A stretch of 64,000 nt of DNA, taken from Stachybotrys elegans. Its lineage: Eukaryota; Ascomycota; Sordariomycetes; Hypocreales; Stachybotryaceae. The position numbers and the translations under genes are program-made. The stretch is from positions 275,032 to 339,031 of the forward strand of contig JAGPNK010000023.1 of NCBI GenBank assembly GCA_020746835.1. The letters are read 5' to 3'. This document shows, piece after piece, positions 11,885 to 22,390 of this stretch (its first letter is position 1; each line of letters opens with the position of its first letter). Below the pieces are notes generated by a model. It had not been told where the DNA came from. It did no database searches and saw nothing but the letters and a program-made list of their open reading frames with translations.

Positions 11885-12085
11885 GGCCCTTGTCGCAAAA
11901 CAGAACAACTTATTGGCTGTAGGCAGCCAAAAGCGGCGCGTCGGCCCACACACCCGGAGCTTCAGCCTGGTGTTTGTTTATGGCTCGCTGTGTGTCCTGT
12001 GGGGTGGTTGGCCACGAAAAGGCAGCACAAGTCCAGAAATAGAGATCTTTGGGATGACACGAAAAATTGTGGAGCTAGCTCACTG
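11885..12085 (+). repeat. About 200-bp dispersed repeat, copy A
   Basis: This block shares many long words with 22210-22390 in the same order and orientation: GGCCCTTGT, TTATTGGCTGTA, CCAAAAGCGGCGCG, CGGCCCACACA, ACTTCAGCCTGG or CTTCAGCCTGG, CTGTGGGGTGGTT, and a terminal GAGCTAGCTC palindrome (12072-12081). It begins just right of the pogo-type element. No open frame is conserved between copies, so a non-coding element (solo LTR or MITE-like) is likeliest. Confidence 0.7.
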
Positions 12086-12659
12086 TACAGTGGGGTTTAG
12101 CTTCAGGTCCGCCAGTCTAAACTTTGACTCTTTCTAAATGGGTCCATTTTTGGCCCCCTGTGGCGCAAGCACAGTGTGTGGCTTGCTTCCTGCCCTATCG
12201 TATGGAACAGAATACTAAGATGAGGGAAACACAACACCACCCACAGAACGCAAATAGACAGATAATAGATTGAGGTCTAGCAGACCAACTGATTGCAAGA
12301 ATAAGAAGTAGCTGCACTTCAAGAAAAGACATTAAAAAGAGGGACAAAGCATGTTGTTTTTGGGTATCTCTAACTAATCTACTTATACAGCTTTAGCCTT
12401 CCCTGGTTAGGCCCCCACTAGCAAGATGGACGGGTTTCCCCATCTCAATACTCGGGCCGTATTTCCCAGAATATTCCTCAGTGCCGCCATTGAAGGAGAA
12501 ACATCGTGGCTAACGGCTCAGTCTAGTCCACCAGAATATTCTAGAATATGAGATCAATGCATATAATCAGGAGCTCCCCTATGACCCTCCGAAGCAGAGT
12601 TACTTTACAAAACAACATTTTCTACTAACCAATGGAAGAAGCTATTAGTTTTACATACG
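12086..12659. other. Non-coding interval downstream of the PNP-NACHT-WD40 gene
   Basis: I see no gene. AGAATATT words recur at about 12472 and 12535, and again near 18142, but without a clear repeat unit. Confidence 0.5.
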
Positions 12660-15600
12660 CTATATAGTAGTTTGAGTTAGCTTATCTGCGTATATACTGA
12701 TAAAAGTGACTCTTCCTGATGCAGAACCAATTACCACTCTAGATTCTGAGATAGCGAGACTGTCTTGGGAGGCTGGCCGGAGGTTCACCGGCAACCACAG
12801 TGTCTTGTGCCCGCCCCATGTAATCCAACAGCGATCTTCATCCAGCCCGCATCCTGATCGTATTGGAATACTAACATCGAAAGGTAGGTTGGATGGTAGG
12901 CGTGTCAAATCGGTCCTCTTGATCATAAGAGTCCCAGCGCCTGTGTGAAGTTGGGAACCGTCAGGAGTAAATGATAGCCGAGATGTTGCTCGAGCGTTAA
13001 AATTTTGCAGACACTGGCCCGTTGCGGCATCCCAGAGCCGAATGGTCTGATCATCGGAGGCCGAGGCAAGATGCTTCGCATCCGGCGAGAAGACCACCGA
13101 GTTTACCCAGTACCTATGGCCCCAAAGTGTCTGGAGGCATTGGCCCGTCGCGGCATCCCAGAGCCGAACGGTATAATCAACGGAGGCCGAGGCAAGATGC
13201 TTCGCATCCGGCGAGAAGACCACCGAGTTTACCCAGTACCTATGGCCCTTAAATGTCTGGAGGCATTGGCCCGTTGCGGCATCCCAGAGCCGAACGGTCC
13301 GATCATCGGAGGCCGAGGCAAGATGCTTCGCATCCGGCGAGAAGACCGCCGATCTTACCCCGTCGCTATGGCCCTTAAGTGTCTGGAGGCATTGGCCCGT
13401 CGCGGCATCCCAGAGCCGAATGGTCCGATCATCGGAGGCCGAGGCAAGATGCTTCGCATCCGGCGAGAAGACCACCGAGATTACCCAGTCGCTATGGCCC
13501 TTAAGTGTCTGGAGGCATTGGCCCGTCGCGGCATCCCAGAGCCGAATGGTCTGATCATCGGAGGCCGAGGCAAGATGCTTCGCATCCGGCGAGAAGACCA
13601 CCGATCTTACCCGGTGGCTATGGCCCTTAAGTGTCTGGAGGCATTGGTCCGTTGCGGCATCCCAGAGCCGAACGGTCCGATCAACGGAGGCCGAGGCAAG
13701 ATGCTTCGCATCCGGCGAGAAGACCACCGATCTTACCCCGTCGCTATGGCCCTTAAGTGTCTGGAGGCATTGGCCCGTTGCGGCATCCCAGAGCCGAACG
13801 GTATAATCATCGGAGGCCGAGGCAAGATGCTTCGCATCCGGCGAGAAGACCACCGATCTTACCCCGTCGCTATGGCCCTTAAGTGTCTGGAGGCATTGGC
13901 CCGTTGCGGCATCCCAGAGCCGAACGGTATAATCATCGGAGGCCGAGGCAAGATGCTTCGCATCCGGCGAGAAGACCACCGATCTTACCCCGTCGCTATG
14001 GCCCTTAAGTGTCTGGAGGCATTGGCCCGTTGCGGCATCCCAGAGCCGAATGGTCCGATCATCGGAGGCCGAGGCAAGATGCTTCACATCCGGCGAGAAG
14101 ACCACCGATCTTACCCGGTGGCTATGGCCCTTAAATGTCTGGAGGTATTGGCCCGTCGCGGCATCCCAGAGCCGAACGGTCCGATCATCGGAGGCCGAGG
14201 CAAGATGCTTCGCATCCGGCGAGAAGACCACCGAGTTTACCCAGTGGCTATGGCCCTCAAGTGTCTGGAGGCATTGGCCCGTTGCGGCATCCCAGAGCCG
14301 AATGGTCCGATCATCGGAGGCCGAGGCAAGATGCTTCGCATCCGGCGAGAAGACCACCGATCTTACCCGGTGGCTATGGCCCTTAAATGTCTGGAGGCAT
14401 TGGCCCGTTGCGGCATCCCAGAGCCGAATGGTCTGATCATTTGAGGCCGAGGCAAGATGCATTGCATCCGGCGAGAAGACTACCGATCTTACTGAGTCAC
14501 TGTGGCCTTCGAGAATCTGTAGGCATGAATCCCAGTTCTGTTCTAAAGTCCCAGATGCAGAAAACCAAGCCCATTGTGTCTTTAAGAACACCTTTCGTAT
14601 AGGGCTTTTGAGTGGTAAGACAGCGATAAGAGCGTAGATCTGAAGCGGGTAAGAATCAATAGTCGACAGATAGGTGAGGCTAAAACGGATAGCATCATCA
14701 AGTAGTAGTAATCCTCCTTTGTTTTTCTGCGGCTTATATAACAATGAATATCTTTTGCTGGTCAATTCAGATAGATAGAACGCACCTGTAAAACAGAACG
14801 TAATGTTCGCAAAATTCCAAGGCTGTCTGATGTCCGCCCTATCAGACTCAGTGCTTCAATCCAGTATAGCAGATGGCTGGAGAGGAACAGGTGGAGTTCA
14901 TCACCCGAGATGTGTATGTCTCCTTTCTGAAGGTGATCAACCCAATAGAGGCAGGCATATTCAAGCTCTGATGGGATGCAGTCTGCTAATTTTTGTTGAT
15001 CTATGTCGCACCGAGCAATTCCTGGTCTTCGTAAATCGCACATGTCCCTTCGAAGCTTTCCCTTCATAATGCGGAGGCAATGGACCACTATATCTTGATG
15101 CATTTGCTTCTCGTCTATCCAAAGTGGTGTTTTATTCTGTGTCTCGGGATTGACTAAGAAATCCCGAAAAGACAGATGAAATAGGCGTATAGGATCCTTC
15201 GATGACGTAGGAACATGCAGAACTGAATGAAGCATCTTCAGTTGATCGATAATCATGGCTTGTGGGATATTTGACAGCCCCTCTAGAGCCGAGCTTGAAA
15301 GGGGGCTCTCAAGAGTAATAATAATGCCGACAAGCTTTCGAAACTGTTGAATGACATCGTTTCTCTTTCGTTCCGATTGAATGCCCACGATTTGTCGATT
15401 CAAGACTGGCAGGTACGTCGCATCGAGGCCTGAGGTTGCACTCTTGCCCCTGTATGCTAGAATCTCCTCGAGAAGCTCATCAGGGTGGCCATGACTGGGC
15501 TCAGAGATGAATCGACAAGCTGTTGCGGCGGAGATAAAGAGTGGCTTTGCGAGGTCCACCAAAGCCTTGATCCTGGAATCACCCGGCCAATCTGGAGGTA

Positions 15601-17758
15601 GCTGTGTTTCCACGACCATAAGGTTATAATCATCCCGTATCGATCGGAATTCGTGGTCTAGAAATATCGAGATATCATGTTCGATAATGTCCGATCTAAT
15701 TTCGTGAAGAATGAAATCTTGGTAGGTGCCATGTGCCTTTGCGAACCCAAGGCGGATCGGTAAATCCGGCCTGCTAGTCACAAACACCTTCACCCTGGGT
15801 ATTTGTGGAGACTGTATGCGCGCAAAGAGATGAATGATGCTTCTCATCTTGTCATCGCCCTCGCATTCATCCAGTGCATCCACAATGATGACAAGTGGGC
15901 CCGACAGAGAAATCTTCGACAGGGGCTCAAAGATTAACTTCTGGAACTGCTCCTGCATAGCTGATCCCGAAATCGTCGAGTCTTTCTCGATTGTGCTCAT
16001 TAGCATCGGCGCTAAGCTCGGCTCTTTATCTGCCAGCTGGCGGGCTATTGTCGTCATAAACTTAGTAGCATTACCTCGATCAGCCTCTCCTCTTTTGAAG
16101 AAGAAGCTGGCACCGAGATTTTTTGTCTCAGACAGCGAGCGAGCGATGGTCCGTGATATAGTGGACTTTCCCGTCCCAGCCATACCATTCAACCAAAAGA
16201 CTGACTTGGCGCTAGGATCGTGAACCCATGCTAGGATCTGGTCGAGGAGCTCCACTCGCGTATTTTCAAGGCAGGTTGGATTCGACTCTTCGTCATGAGA
16301 ATTAAATGAGGCACCCTTCGCAAAAGGAAGCCGGTCAATGGCTGATTTCTGAACAGCACTATGCACAGCAGCACTTGTTAGTAACATGTTAGTATAATTC
16401 TATGTGCAATGTGTAAGAGCATTGTTCATGTGTCTTACCTTGTGCTCTTCATGGTCTGAGTTACTTCGGCAAGATCTTCTCTCACTGCAATTGATTAGCG
16501 AGAGGCAATATTTGCGTATCAGATCACTAAATGGGTCTAAACGTCTCAAATCCATTGGGCGTCATCTGCAACCTTTGAAACTTAACGAAGCCAAGGAGTT
16601 CCTTCGCATATGCGGTTCTCGTAGCAATATATTGCCGTCACCAACCATTCATGCGACGCGTAGTCACATATGACTCCGACTACAATGCATAGAGAATGAT
16701 TCATCAAGCCAACTACCTCCATACCAACGCAGAGGTATCCACATAAAACAAAGAACTTAATTTGACTGACCATTTGCAAGTAGCTCGCTCAGCTTTCTCT
16801 CAGCCGCTACCTTGGTTGGTGTAATCCTACCCAGAAGGTCTTTTGCATACGCAGCTGCCGCCATCGCCGCATACCCTTTCCAGACATCGTTCTTGTGTGA
16901 ATCAGAGTAATCGCATATACCTCGGATGACAAGACATTTGAAATGGTTCATGAGCCCTGCGGCCTCCATCTCAAAACATAACACGCCCTTCTCTTCAGCT
17001 AAGCGGTCTCGTATAAGAGCATCCTTCATTAGTTGGTTTGATGAAGCGATGAGTCCGTAATGCACTTTGGGATTATCGTCGTACTTTTGCCGTGCATCCC
17101 GAATGATGAGGGTTGACTCGTCATCACCACAGACTGAAGTACAACTCTGATGAGACGGCCCAGCATGAGTGAATGTATTTTTGTAGAGTCTGTCGGTGAT
17201 GGGGTCTGGTCTTCGATACTCTTCTTCTAGTCGTGGGTTCCTCTCCAAAACAGCCGCGATAGCCTTGTCGATCTGATTCCCATGCCTTCGGTACGTGGCT
17301 TTCAAGTCCTGTACGGCCGCCTGAAGCAATAGCGGTGGGGCATCCAAGTGGCCAGTCGCTCGGAATGCCTTGTCCTGAACAGTCTGGCCAAAGTCGTACT
17401 GGTATACGGCGCCGTTCGCATAATCAAGCGAACTAACCACAACATCTCCAAGACGAATATCTTGCTTCGTCGGGACACCACCGCCGACACCGACCATCAA
17501 TCCAAACCTCACATTTGTGAAAGTCCGCAGCATGTCGCTAGCAACATTTGCTGCGCTAACAAGGCCATAGTTCCAGTGAGGCAGGCATGCGATGACGACA
17601 TTATGCTGTCCAACCCGACCGAGCGTATAGATGTTGTTATCATTTGGATCTTGTGAAGCCAAGCGGGGGTGTTCCTCGTCGAGGAACTCCTGTGCAGCGA
17701 CGTATTCGGTATCTATTGCGCATATCCACCCGACTGTGTAGTCGTTGGGATCCGACAT
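12660..17758 (-). CDS. PNP-NACHT-WD40 NOD-like receptor (STAND protein)
   Basis: Four exons fit: 17758-16771, 16484-16439, 16373-14786 and 14726-12660, giving 1562 aa with every junction in frame. Introns begin GTCAGT, GTAAGA and GTGCGT and end CAG or AAG; intron 2 has an ACTAAC branch site. Residues 1-315 are a purine nucleoside phosphorylase-like domain (YTVGWICAIDTE, GLMVGVGGG, CFEMEAAGLMNHF, RGICDYSDSHKN). A helical linker leads to NACHT with Walker A GMAGTGKST (408-416), Walker B VIIVDALDE (506-514) and VTSRPDLP. Residues 946-1450 form twelve 42-aa WD40 repeats, followed by a degenerate blade. Family members are cytosolic sensors in which the repeats recognise a ligand, NACHT oligomerises and the N-terminal enzyme domain acts; this is the class of Podospora HET-E/HET-D receptors. 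Intron 1 holds the remains of another PNP C-terminus. No break was found. Confidence 0.92.
13005..14520 (-). repeat. Twelve 126-bp tandem repeats encoding WD40 blades
   Basis: Each unit encodes GHS(D/H/R)xVxSVVFSPDAKHLASAS followed by (D/V/N)D(R/Q/Y)T(V/I)RLWDAATGQCLQT. Units are near-identical except at a few codons: the residues after GH, the SDD/SVD position, the R/Q/Y before T, and the first two residues of the unit (FK, LE, LK, LW). The pattern is high background identity with variation at surface positions, as known for HNWD receptors. It also creates a long antisense open frame that is an artefact of the repeat. Confidence 0.9.
16527..16731 (-). pseudogene. Relic of a PNP-domain C-terminus inside intron 1 of the receptor
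   Basis: The minus strand reads CVGMEVVGLMNHSLCIVVGV then ICDYASHEW, and in a second frame AYAKELLGFVKFQRLQM, ending at a TAG at 16527. It parallels the end of the intact upstream PNP domain (EMEAAGLMNHFKCLVIRGICDY ... AYAKDLLG). It has lost conserved residues and shifted frame, and sits between a usable donor (16770) and acceptor (16485), so it should be removed by splicing. Confidence 0.8.
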
Positions 17759-18481
17759 GATGTTGTATGTCCAGCGAATGATAAAGAGGAAAATAGAAAG
17801 CGAGCTGAGTTATAATGAATGCTAAAGGAATTCAGGGAGTTCGGCGTAGTTGGAAATGGTTCGTTAAACTCACCAAGCTGGATGAATGAGTTGGGCTCGA
17901 CAGCTATGAAAAACTCTGATCAGGCAGACAGATCGGGCACACAAGCGCTAATGCAGGGTGAACCGCCCTCTGACGTGGTCGCATTACTGGGTTGCATCAC
18001 GATTGAGCCTTACAGTCTGCCCTTTGTTGTGGTAGATTGCCCGGGTGTTGCAACGATATAGCACAATGGTATTAATTTTTTAAATAATATTCTGCCTTCT
18101 GTTCTACTTTTCAGAGTAGAATATCTGGCTACTACACCCAGAATATTAAGCTAGACAATCCCTTACTACGTGATGTTGCGGGGGATGTCAGCTTCTCTGC
18201 ACCATCTACCCCTGACCACGTAAAGGGACGCCTTGCTTATTTGCAATATAGCTGCCAGCCGTTGATTGGTTCTCAGCTTATCATCCTGACCTGCCACGGC
18301 CTAGGCTGCTTATGCAAAGTGAGGGGTAAGCCTCTATTGCGGAGAGGATAAATGGCACAGCTGTAAGCACGATACCGAACCTTGCAACCATAATCCCTTC
18401 AACAACGGTAAGGCGTATGAGACGGTTTGGCCATGGATCGGCGCCAATTAAATCCGGGAAAAATTCTGTGACATCTAGACT
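17759..18481. other. Upstream region of the receptor; no gene seen
   Basis: This is the 5' flank of the PNP-NACHT-WD40 gene followed by the 3' flank of the piggyBac fragment. A T/A-rich stretch lies at 18070-18150. I see no supported coding region. Confidence 0.5.
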
Positions 18482-19114
18482 CTAGTATTTTTGCCTGTGA
18501 TACAAGTACCAGCATTCCTGACGGGTACAAATCGCTACATTACATACGTCACATCCCCAGGTGGTTGTTGTACGTTTTTTCGGCTGCTGTGCCTGTCGAT
18601 TGAGGGCATTTCCGTCTAGCTGACCCAATGCCCTGCGTTTTGTGACATTTTGACTTCGCGATCTAGGGCCAATTTGGACCCCCTGACAGCCTAGACAACG
18701 GGACTTTTTATCTCTGCGGACATGATTGTGCTGTGAGAACGGCACAGACGTGTCACCAGGTCGAAAACGCTCCCTTGATGACCCTGTCTCATGATATTCA
18801 TTGAATATCATGTCAATTAGACCCTCAAGGAACCTGCTCTGGGATTTGTACGGCTCCCACAGTGGCTGGCCTAGCCTCTGCAACATGAAGCTGTTGATCA
18901 GGGCCACATACAAAAGGAAGGACCAAGTTAGGGCCTTGGCCGGGCCCCGTCTCTGACGATGATCTGTATTCAGATACGCCCGCAGTTGGTCAGCAGTATC
19001 AACGCCGCCCATATAGTCATTATAGTCAGCATCAATGACGACAGAGCTAATTAAGCAGCCGAAGTAAATGTGCCGCTGAACCCTTATTGACCAATTAGAC
19101 CGCAGCTGCCCCAC
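18482..19114 (-). pseudogene. piggyBac-type transposase, C-terminal fragment
   Basis: About 210 residues remain. They begin near HIYFGCLISSVVIDADYND and contain the piggyBac hallmark YMGGVDTADQLRAY, a hydrophobic ALTWSFLLYVALINSF segment, and a C-terminal Cys-rich RING/PHD-like end (CLGCQGVQ ... WGCDVCNVAICTRQECWYLYH). The DDD catalytic core that should precede them is missing, and no TTAA-flanked termini were found. Full-length relatives are about 550-650 aa, so this is a 5'-truncated remnant. Confidence 0.8.
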
Positions 19115-19351
19115 GCATCTAATGTAGTATCATGGCCGCGTCATTATGATTACCTTTTAAGGACGAGGGATTATTTTGCCATTTTCAGTTCTTAGATTCA
19201 AGAGTCAATGGTATTCCTCAACCCCCCTATATTGGCCAGATCTCTGTTACGGCAAATCTAGGTGAGTCTCCTCAATGGCTTTCTCTTAATTCTCTACCCG
19301 GAATCTCGCTGAGTATCGGTATTTTCACTAGCCACTTTGTTTTACCAAGGA

Positions 19352-19573
19352 ATGGACAACAAAGAACCCTCCTCCAACCAAATGTCAACTGCAAACCAAC
19401 AAGTTGAAAAACTCCTTGCAGAGAACGTTTCGCTCGAAGCCAAGATCTGTCACCTACAAACAGAAATGATAAGATTGCGAAATCTTTCATTAGCGCACAT
19501 ACAGTGTTGCAAACATGTCTGTGATGGCACATGCTCACCATGTTTGCACAAAACGGAGAGCGAAAGGAAGTAG
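19352..19573 (+). CDS. Possible small leucine-zipper protein (73 aa)
   Basis: The frame from the ATG at 19352 contains four heptad-spaced leucines (LAENVSLEAKICHLQTEMIR, then LRNLSL) followed by a Cys-rich tail CCKHVCDGTCSPC. The zipper resembles the end of a bZIP, but no basic region precedes it in this frame. It could be the last exon of a lost gene or chance. No homologue was recognised. Confidence 0.25.
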   Translation: MDNKEPSSNQMSTANQQVEKLLAENVSLEAKICHLQTEMIRLRNLSLAHIQCCKHVCDGTCSPCLHKTESERK

Positions 19574-20150
19574 TGGTTGATTGACGGTTTTGTGATTCAT
19601 CCCTGTTGATGGAGATGTCACAAGGCACGGCGTATGGGTCTAGAGTTTGATCGATTTTGTTGGAAATTTGAAAAGGCATATGTTTTTGACTTAAGGAACG
19701 AAAGGTTCTTCCTTCCGCGTCCTTCTCGACATGCGAAAGATAGGCTCGGATCACTTAGGCTCAGCGGCTGCGGAGGCACCTCCGAAAAAGCTACGCAATG
19801 AGCTACATTGGGATAGCTCTACTCACAATGCCTCCAATCTCCCGGCTGAATCGGGGTTTACGTTGTTAACTGGATTGATCGGCGCTTAAGTCGGACTTAT
19901 TCTTGGTGTCACCGGGTTGATAAGCCTTCCCTTCATCACCTGGTCTATGATTATGAAGAACATTCAAGGCGGCGCAGGAATTTGTCAGTTTTGTATCACT
20001 GTGTTAGTGATCTTGGCTTCTCTTCTATTTTTTGGTCTTGAAATTCCCTCTGGTTGGCCTTGAAATAGGAATACAAGAAGTTCGAGATTATATGGACCTT
20101 GAAAAATCCCAAGCGATGCCGCACATTAGATTTACCTTGCCTACAGGTAT
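19574..20150. other. Non-coding interval
   Basis: I see no supported gene between the small zipper frame and the dispersed repeat at 20151. Confidence 0.45.
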
Positions 20151-20210
20151 GTTCCTCAAGGCATTGGCGGAACCCGTAGGGGGCCGGTCTCCTGTGTAGA
20201 ATGATCCCAT
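20151..20210 (+). repeat. Dispersed repeat, copy 2 (45 nt plus 16 nt)
   Basis: Bases 20151-20195 match 991-1035 (opposite strand), and 20195-20210 (TGTAGAATGATCCCAT) match 711-726 (same strand). The two blocks are contiguous here but separated and in opposite orientations at the left end of the window, so one locus has been rearranged. Confidence 0.7.
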
Positions 20211-20269
20211 CCACCCTGTGTTCTCTACCTCTACAGGTCCACCTGTAATGAGCCAGCACCTGAAATAAA

Positions 20270-20475
20270 CTAGTACATAGCAGGCCAGTACACACAGCGG
20301 GCTAGTACATTATAGGCCAGTATAACAAATGGGCCAGTAATGAATGGGCTAGTATATTGAATGGGCTAGCTCTTCAATATACTAGCCCAGAATCTAGGCT
20401 GGCGCATCATGGGCTGGTACATCACTTGGACCAGCACATCATGGACTGGCCCTTCATCTGGGCTGGGTCAGGGCT
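20270..20475. repeat. Cluster of degenerate GGGCTAGTA / GGCCAGTA motifs
   Basis: About ten copies of GG(G/C)C(T/C)(A/G)GTA-like words occur in 200 bp at intervals of roughly 15-20 bp. Within them is a perfect 16-bp inverted repeat, GGGCTAGTATATTGAA at 20346-20361 and its complement at 20373-20388, around an 11-nt loop. The cluster ends about 240 bp before the Myb/SANT-like gene. Confidence 0.65.
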
Positions 20476-20647
20476 ATTTTTGTGGGCTAGAGTGGGTGGA
20501 CCAAACAGGGGCTGTGATGTGCGCGATGATGCGGGGAACAGAAACGGGAACACTCAAACGAGTTCCCAGATTTGGGCCTCCAGAATCGTATTAATGTTGA
20601 TGAAGGCGGGATCTAATTCCGGCCCCATTCATTAGGCTATCACTTCC

Positions 20648-20655
20648 TATATATA
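20648..20655 (+). promoter_or_regulatory. TATA-like element of the Myb/SANT-like gene
   Basis: TATATATA lies 61 bp before the chosen ATG at 20716. Position and sequence suit a core promoter; there is no other support. Confidence 0.35.
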
Positions 20656-20715
20656 CAGTTTACCAGTGCATTTTCTCATTCCAACGCACTACATAATAAC
20701 GTTGCTCTGCTCAAA

Positions 20716-21775
20716 ATGAGTCCTGAGGCACACGCAAGGATGAATAATCATGTCAGGTACGATCCGCCAAAGAAGCGTGACCGAACAAACGAAAGCTTCG
20801 CACGAGCAGTAAGGGCTGCGCCCCATCACTTTCATGGCATACTGGGGGCAGTGAATTGCCAGCAAAGGACAAGCACCTACATCGGCCTACGACCCCCCTC
20901 CAGGCTTGACACCCACACCAGCTGAGACATCCGATCTGGACGCCGTTGAGCTGGTTCCTGTGCCTGTATCCCAATCTCCACCCCCTAGCCGACAAGTCAG
21001 TCAGGAGGCACTTGGTACTCTTTCGGTGTGTGCCGCCGATGGCGTAGGCGATGCCTCTGAACAAGGCGTACTGGACTCACCAGTTGATGAGGGTTCGCCT
21101 CAACATAGCGATGTCAAGCCTCAAAACCAGATACCCCAGGCTTCTCCAAAAGCAAGACCAAGAAGGGGATGTGCTCGGAAGCGGAAGTTGCTGGGCTCTC
21201 TGCGCAGAGATGAAGCCAGCGACTCAGACACTGATCCCCTCGGAAGCCTTGAACCGTCGCATCATGGTTCCTCCAAGTTTAGGGCACAACCAGCTGGAAA
21301 CAGGGAGGAATCATCGGATGAAGATAGGGACTATTCTCCCCAACGAAGGCGTCGTAGGATTACAACCTCATTATCCACACGGCGCAGTCCTGGTCGGAAG
21401 GGCGAGACCCCTGACTCCCCGGCTTCCCAGTCGACAAGCACAGAGACTGCAGCAACGATTACTTTGCCTGAAGGGTGGCAGCCGATCAACGTTTCTGTGG
21501 CCCATATGAAAGGTAGCAACACGTTTCGCATCCAGTTCGGCGTATCCGCCAACATCCAGCGCCAGCATGCCACCGACCCTCAGATACCCCAGATGCCTCA
21601 AAAGCGCAGGTCCTTGACTCCTTACACGGCCGAAGAGAACAAGTTCCTTTTGGAGTTAAAGCAGATAAGAAGACTCGGATGGGCTGAAGTTCATCAACAG
21701 TATATCAAGGAATTCCCTTGGCGATCGCGTCCGAGCCTCCAGGTCCATTACGCTACAAAGCTCAGAGGTAATTGA
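20716..21775 (+). CDS. Myb/SANT-like DNA-binding protein A
   Basis: Two exons fit: 20716-20756 and 20863-21775, giving 317 aa. The intron (GTACGA..GCCAG, 106 nt) joins NNHV to SKGQAPTSAYDPPPG in frame; its branch site is unclear, so the first exon is less certain. Residues 1-200 are low-complexity, with acidic, Ser-rich and Arg-rich patches (PQRRRRR). A short conserved block follows (EGWQPINV ... NTFRIQF), then a C-terminal SANT/Myb-like domain (YTAEENKFLLELKQIRRLGW ... VHQQYIKEFPWRS, LQVHYATKL). A gene with the same layout lies at 51224-53034. It is probably a nuclear DNA-binding protein; the target is unknown. Motif clusters flank the gene on both sides. Confidence 0.7.
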
Positions 21776-21887
21776 TGGCGAGGGTCACGGGGTGGTACCT
21801 GCAAAAGCGAGACCGTCTATGGCCGGCCATCTCCTGCATACGCAATTATTTCCCTCTTTTTCCACGACCCCGCCTTTCCGTGCATGA

Positions 21888-22005
21888 TTCGTTATACTAG
21901 TAAACGTTTGTGGCTAGTACTGGTAAGCATCCATCGCTATTACTGGTAAACGCCTGTTACTGGTATGTAAACGTCTGCGGCTATTACTAGTAAACTTCAT
22001 GTCTG
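21888..22005. repeat. Cluster of TTACTGGTAA / TTACTAGTAA motifs
   Basis: Five copies of a TACT(A/G)GTA core occur in about 115 bp (near 21894, 21915, 21941, 21959 and 21986), often followed by AACG and preceded by GGCTA. TTACTAGTAA is a perfect palindrome and TTACTGGTAA nearly so. The spacing is roughly 18-26 bp. Confidence 0.6.
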
Positions 22006-22209
22006 ACCAATCACATCACAGCACAAACCAGGCGCCTGAACTGAGCGGGACCAATCGCCTGTCCTGCTTCCGAGCTGCATGCTGGGAAAGAATTGACTGT
22101 TCAAGTTGGCCACATGTACTGTAAGTTCTGCCACTAGTTAGTTGCCCTTTTTAGCTGTGAGGCACCCTGTGGTGTGAGGCTTCTTGTGGCTGTGTGACTC
22201 CTTGTCTGT

Positions 22210-22390
22210 AAGGCCCTTGTAAAGCCGAACAGCACTTATTGGCTGTATACAGGCATCCAAAAGCGGCGCGGCGGCCCACACATCCGGAACTTCAGCCTGG
22301 GGTTTGTCCATGGCTTCTTGCTGTGGGGTGGTTCGCAATGAATAAGCCACAAATCCAAAAATGGAGATTTAGAGCTTAGAGCTAGCTCAA
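22210..22390 (+). repeat. About 180-bp dispersed repeat, copy B
   Basis: Counterpart of 11885-12085, with the same ordered words (TTATTGGCTGTA, CCAAAAGCGGCGCGGCGG, CTTCAGCCTGG, GTGGGGTGGTT) and the same terminal GAGCTAGCTC palindrome at 22379-22388. Confidence 0.7.

Noticed and set aside
13005..14444. 479-codon open frame on the plus strand across the WD40 region
   Set aside because: It is antisense to the WD40 repeats and exists only because the 126-bp unit is a multiple of three; it has no recognisable domain.
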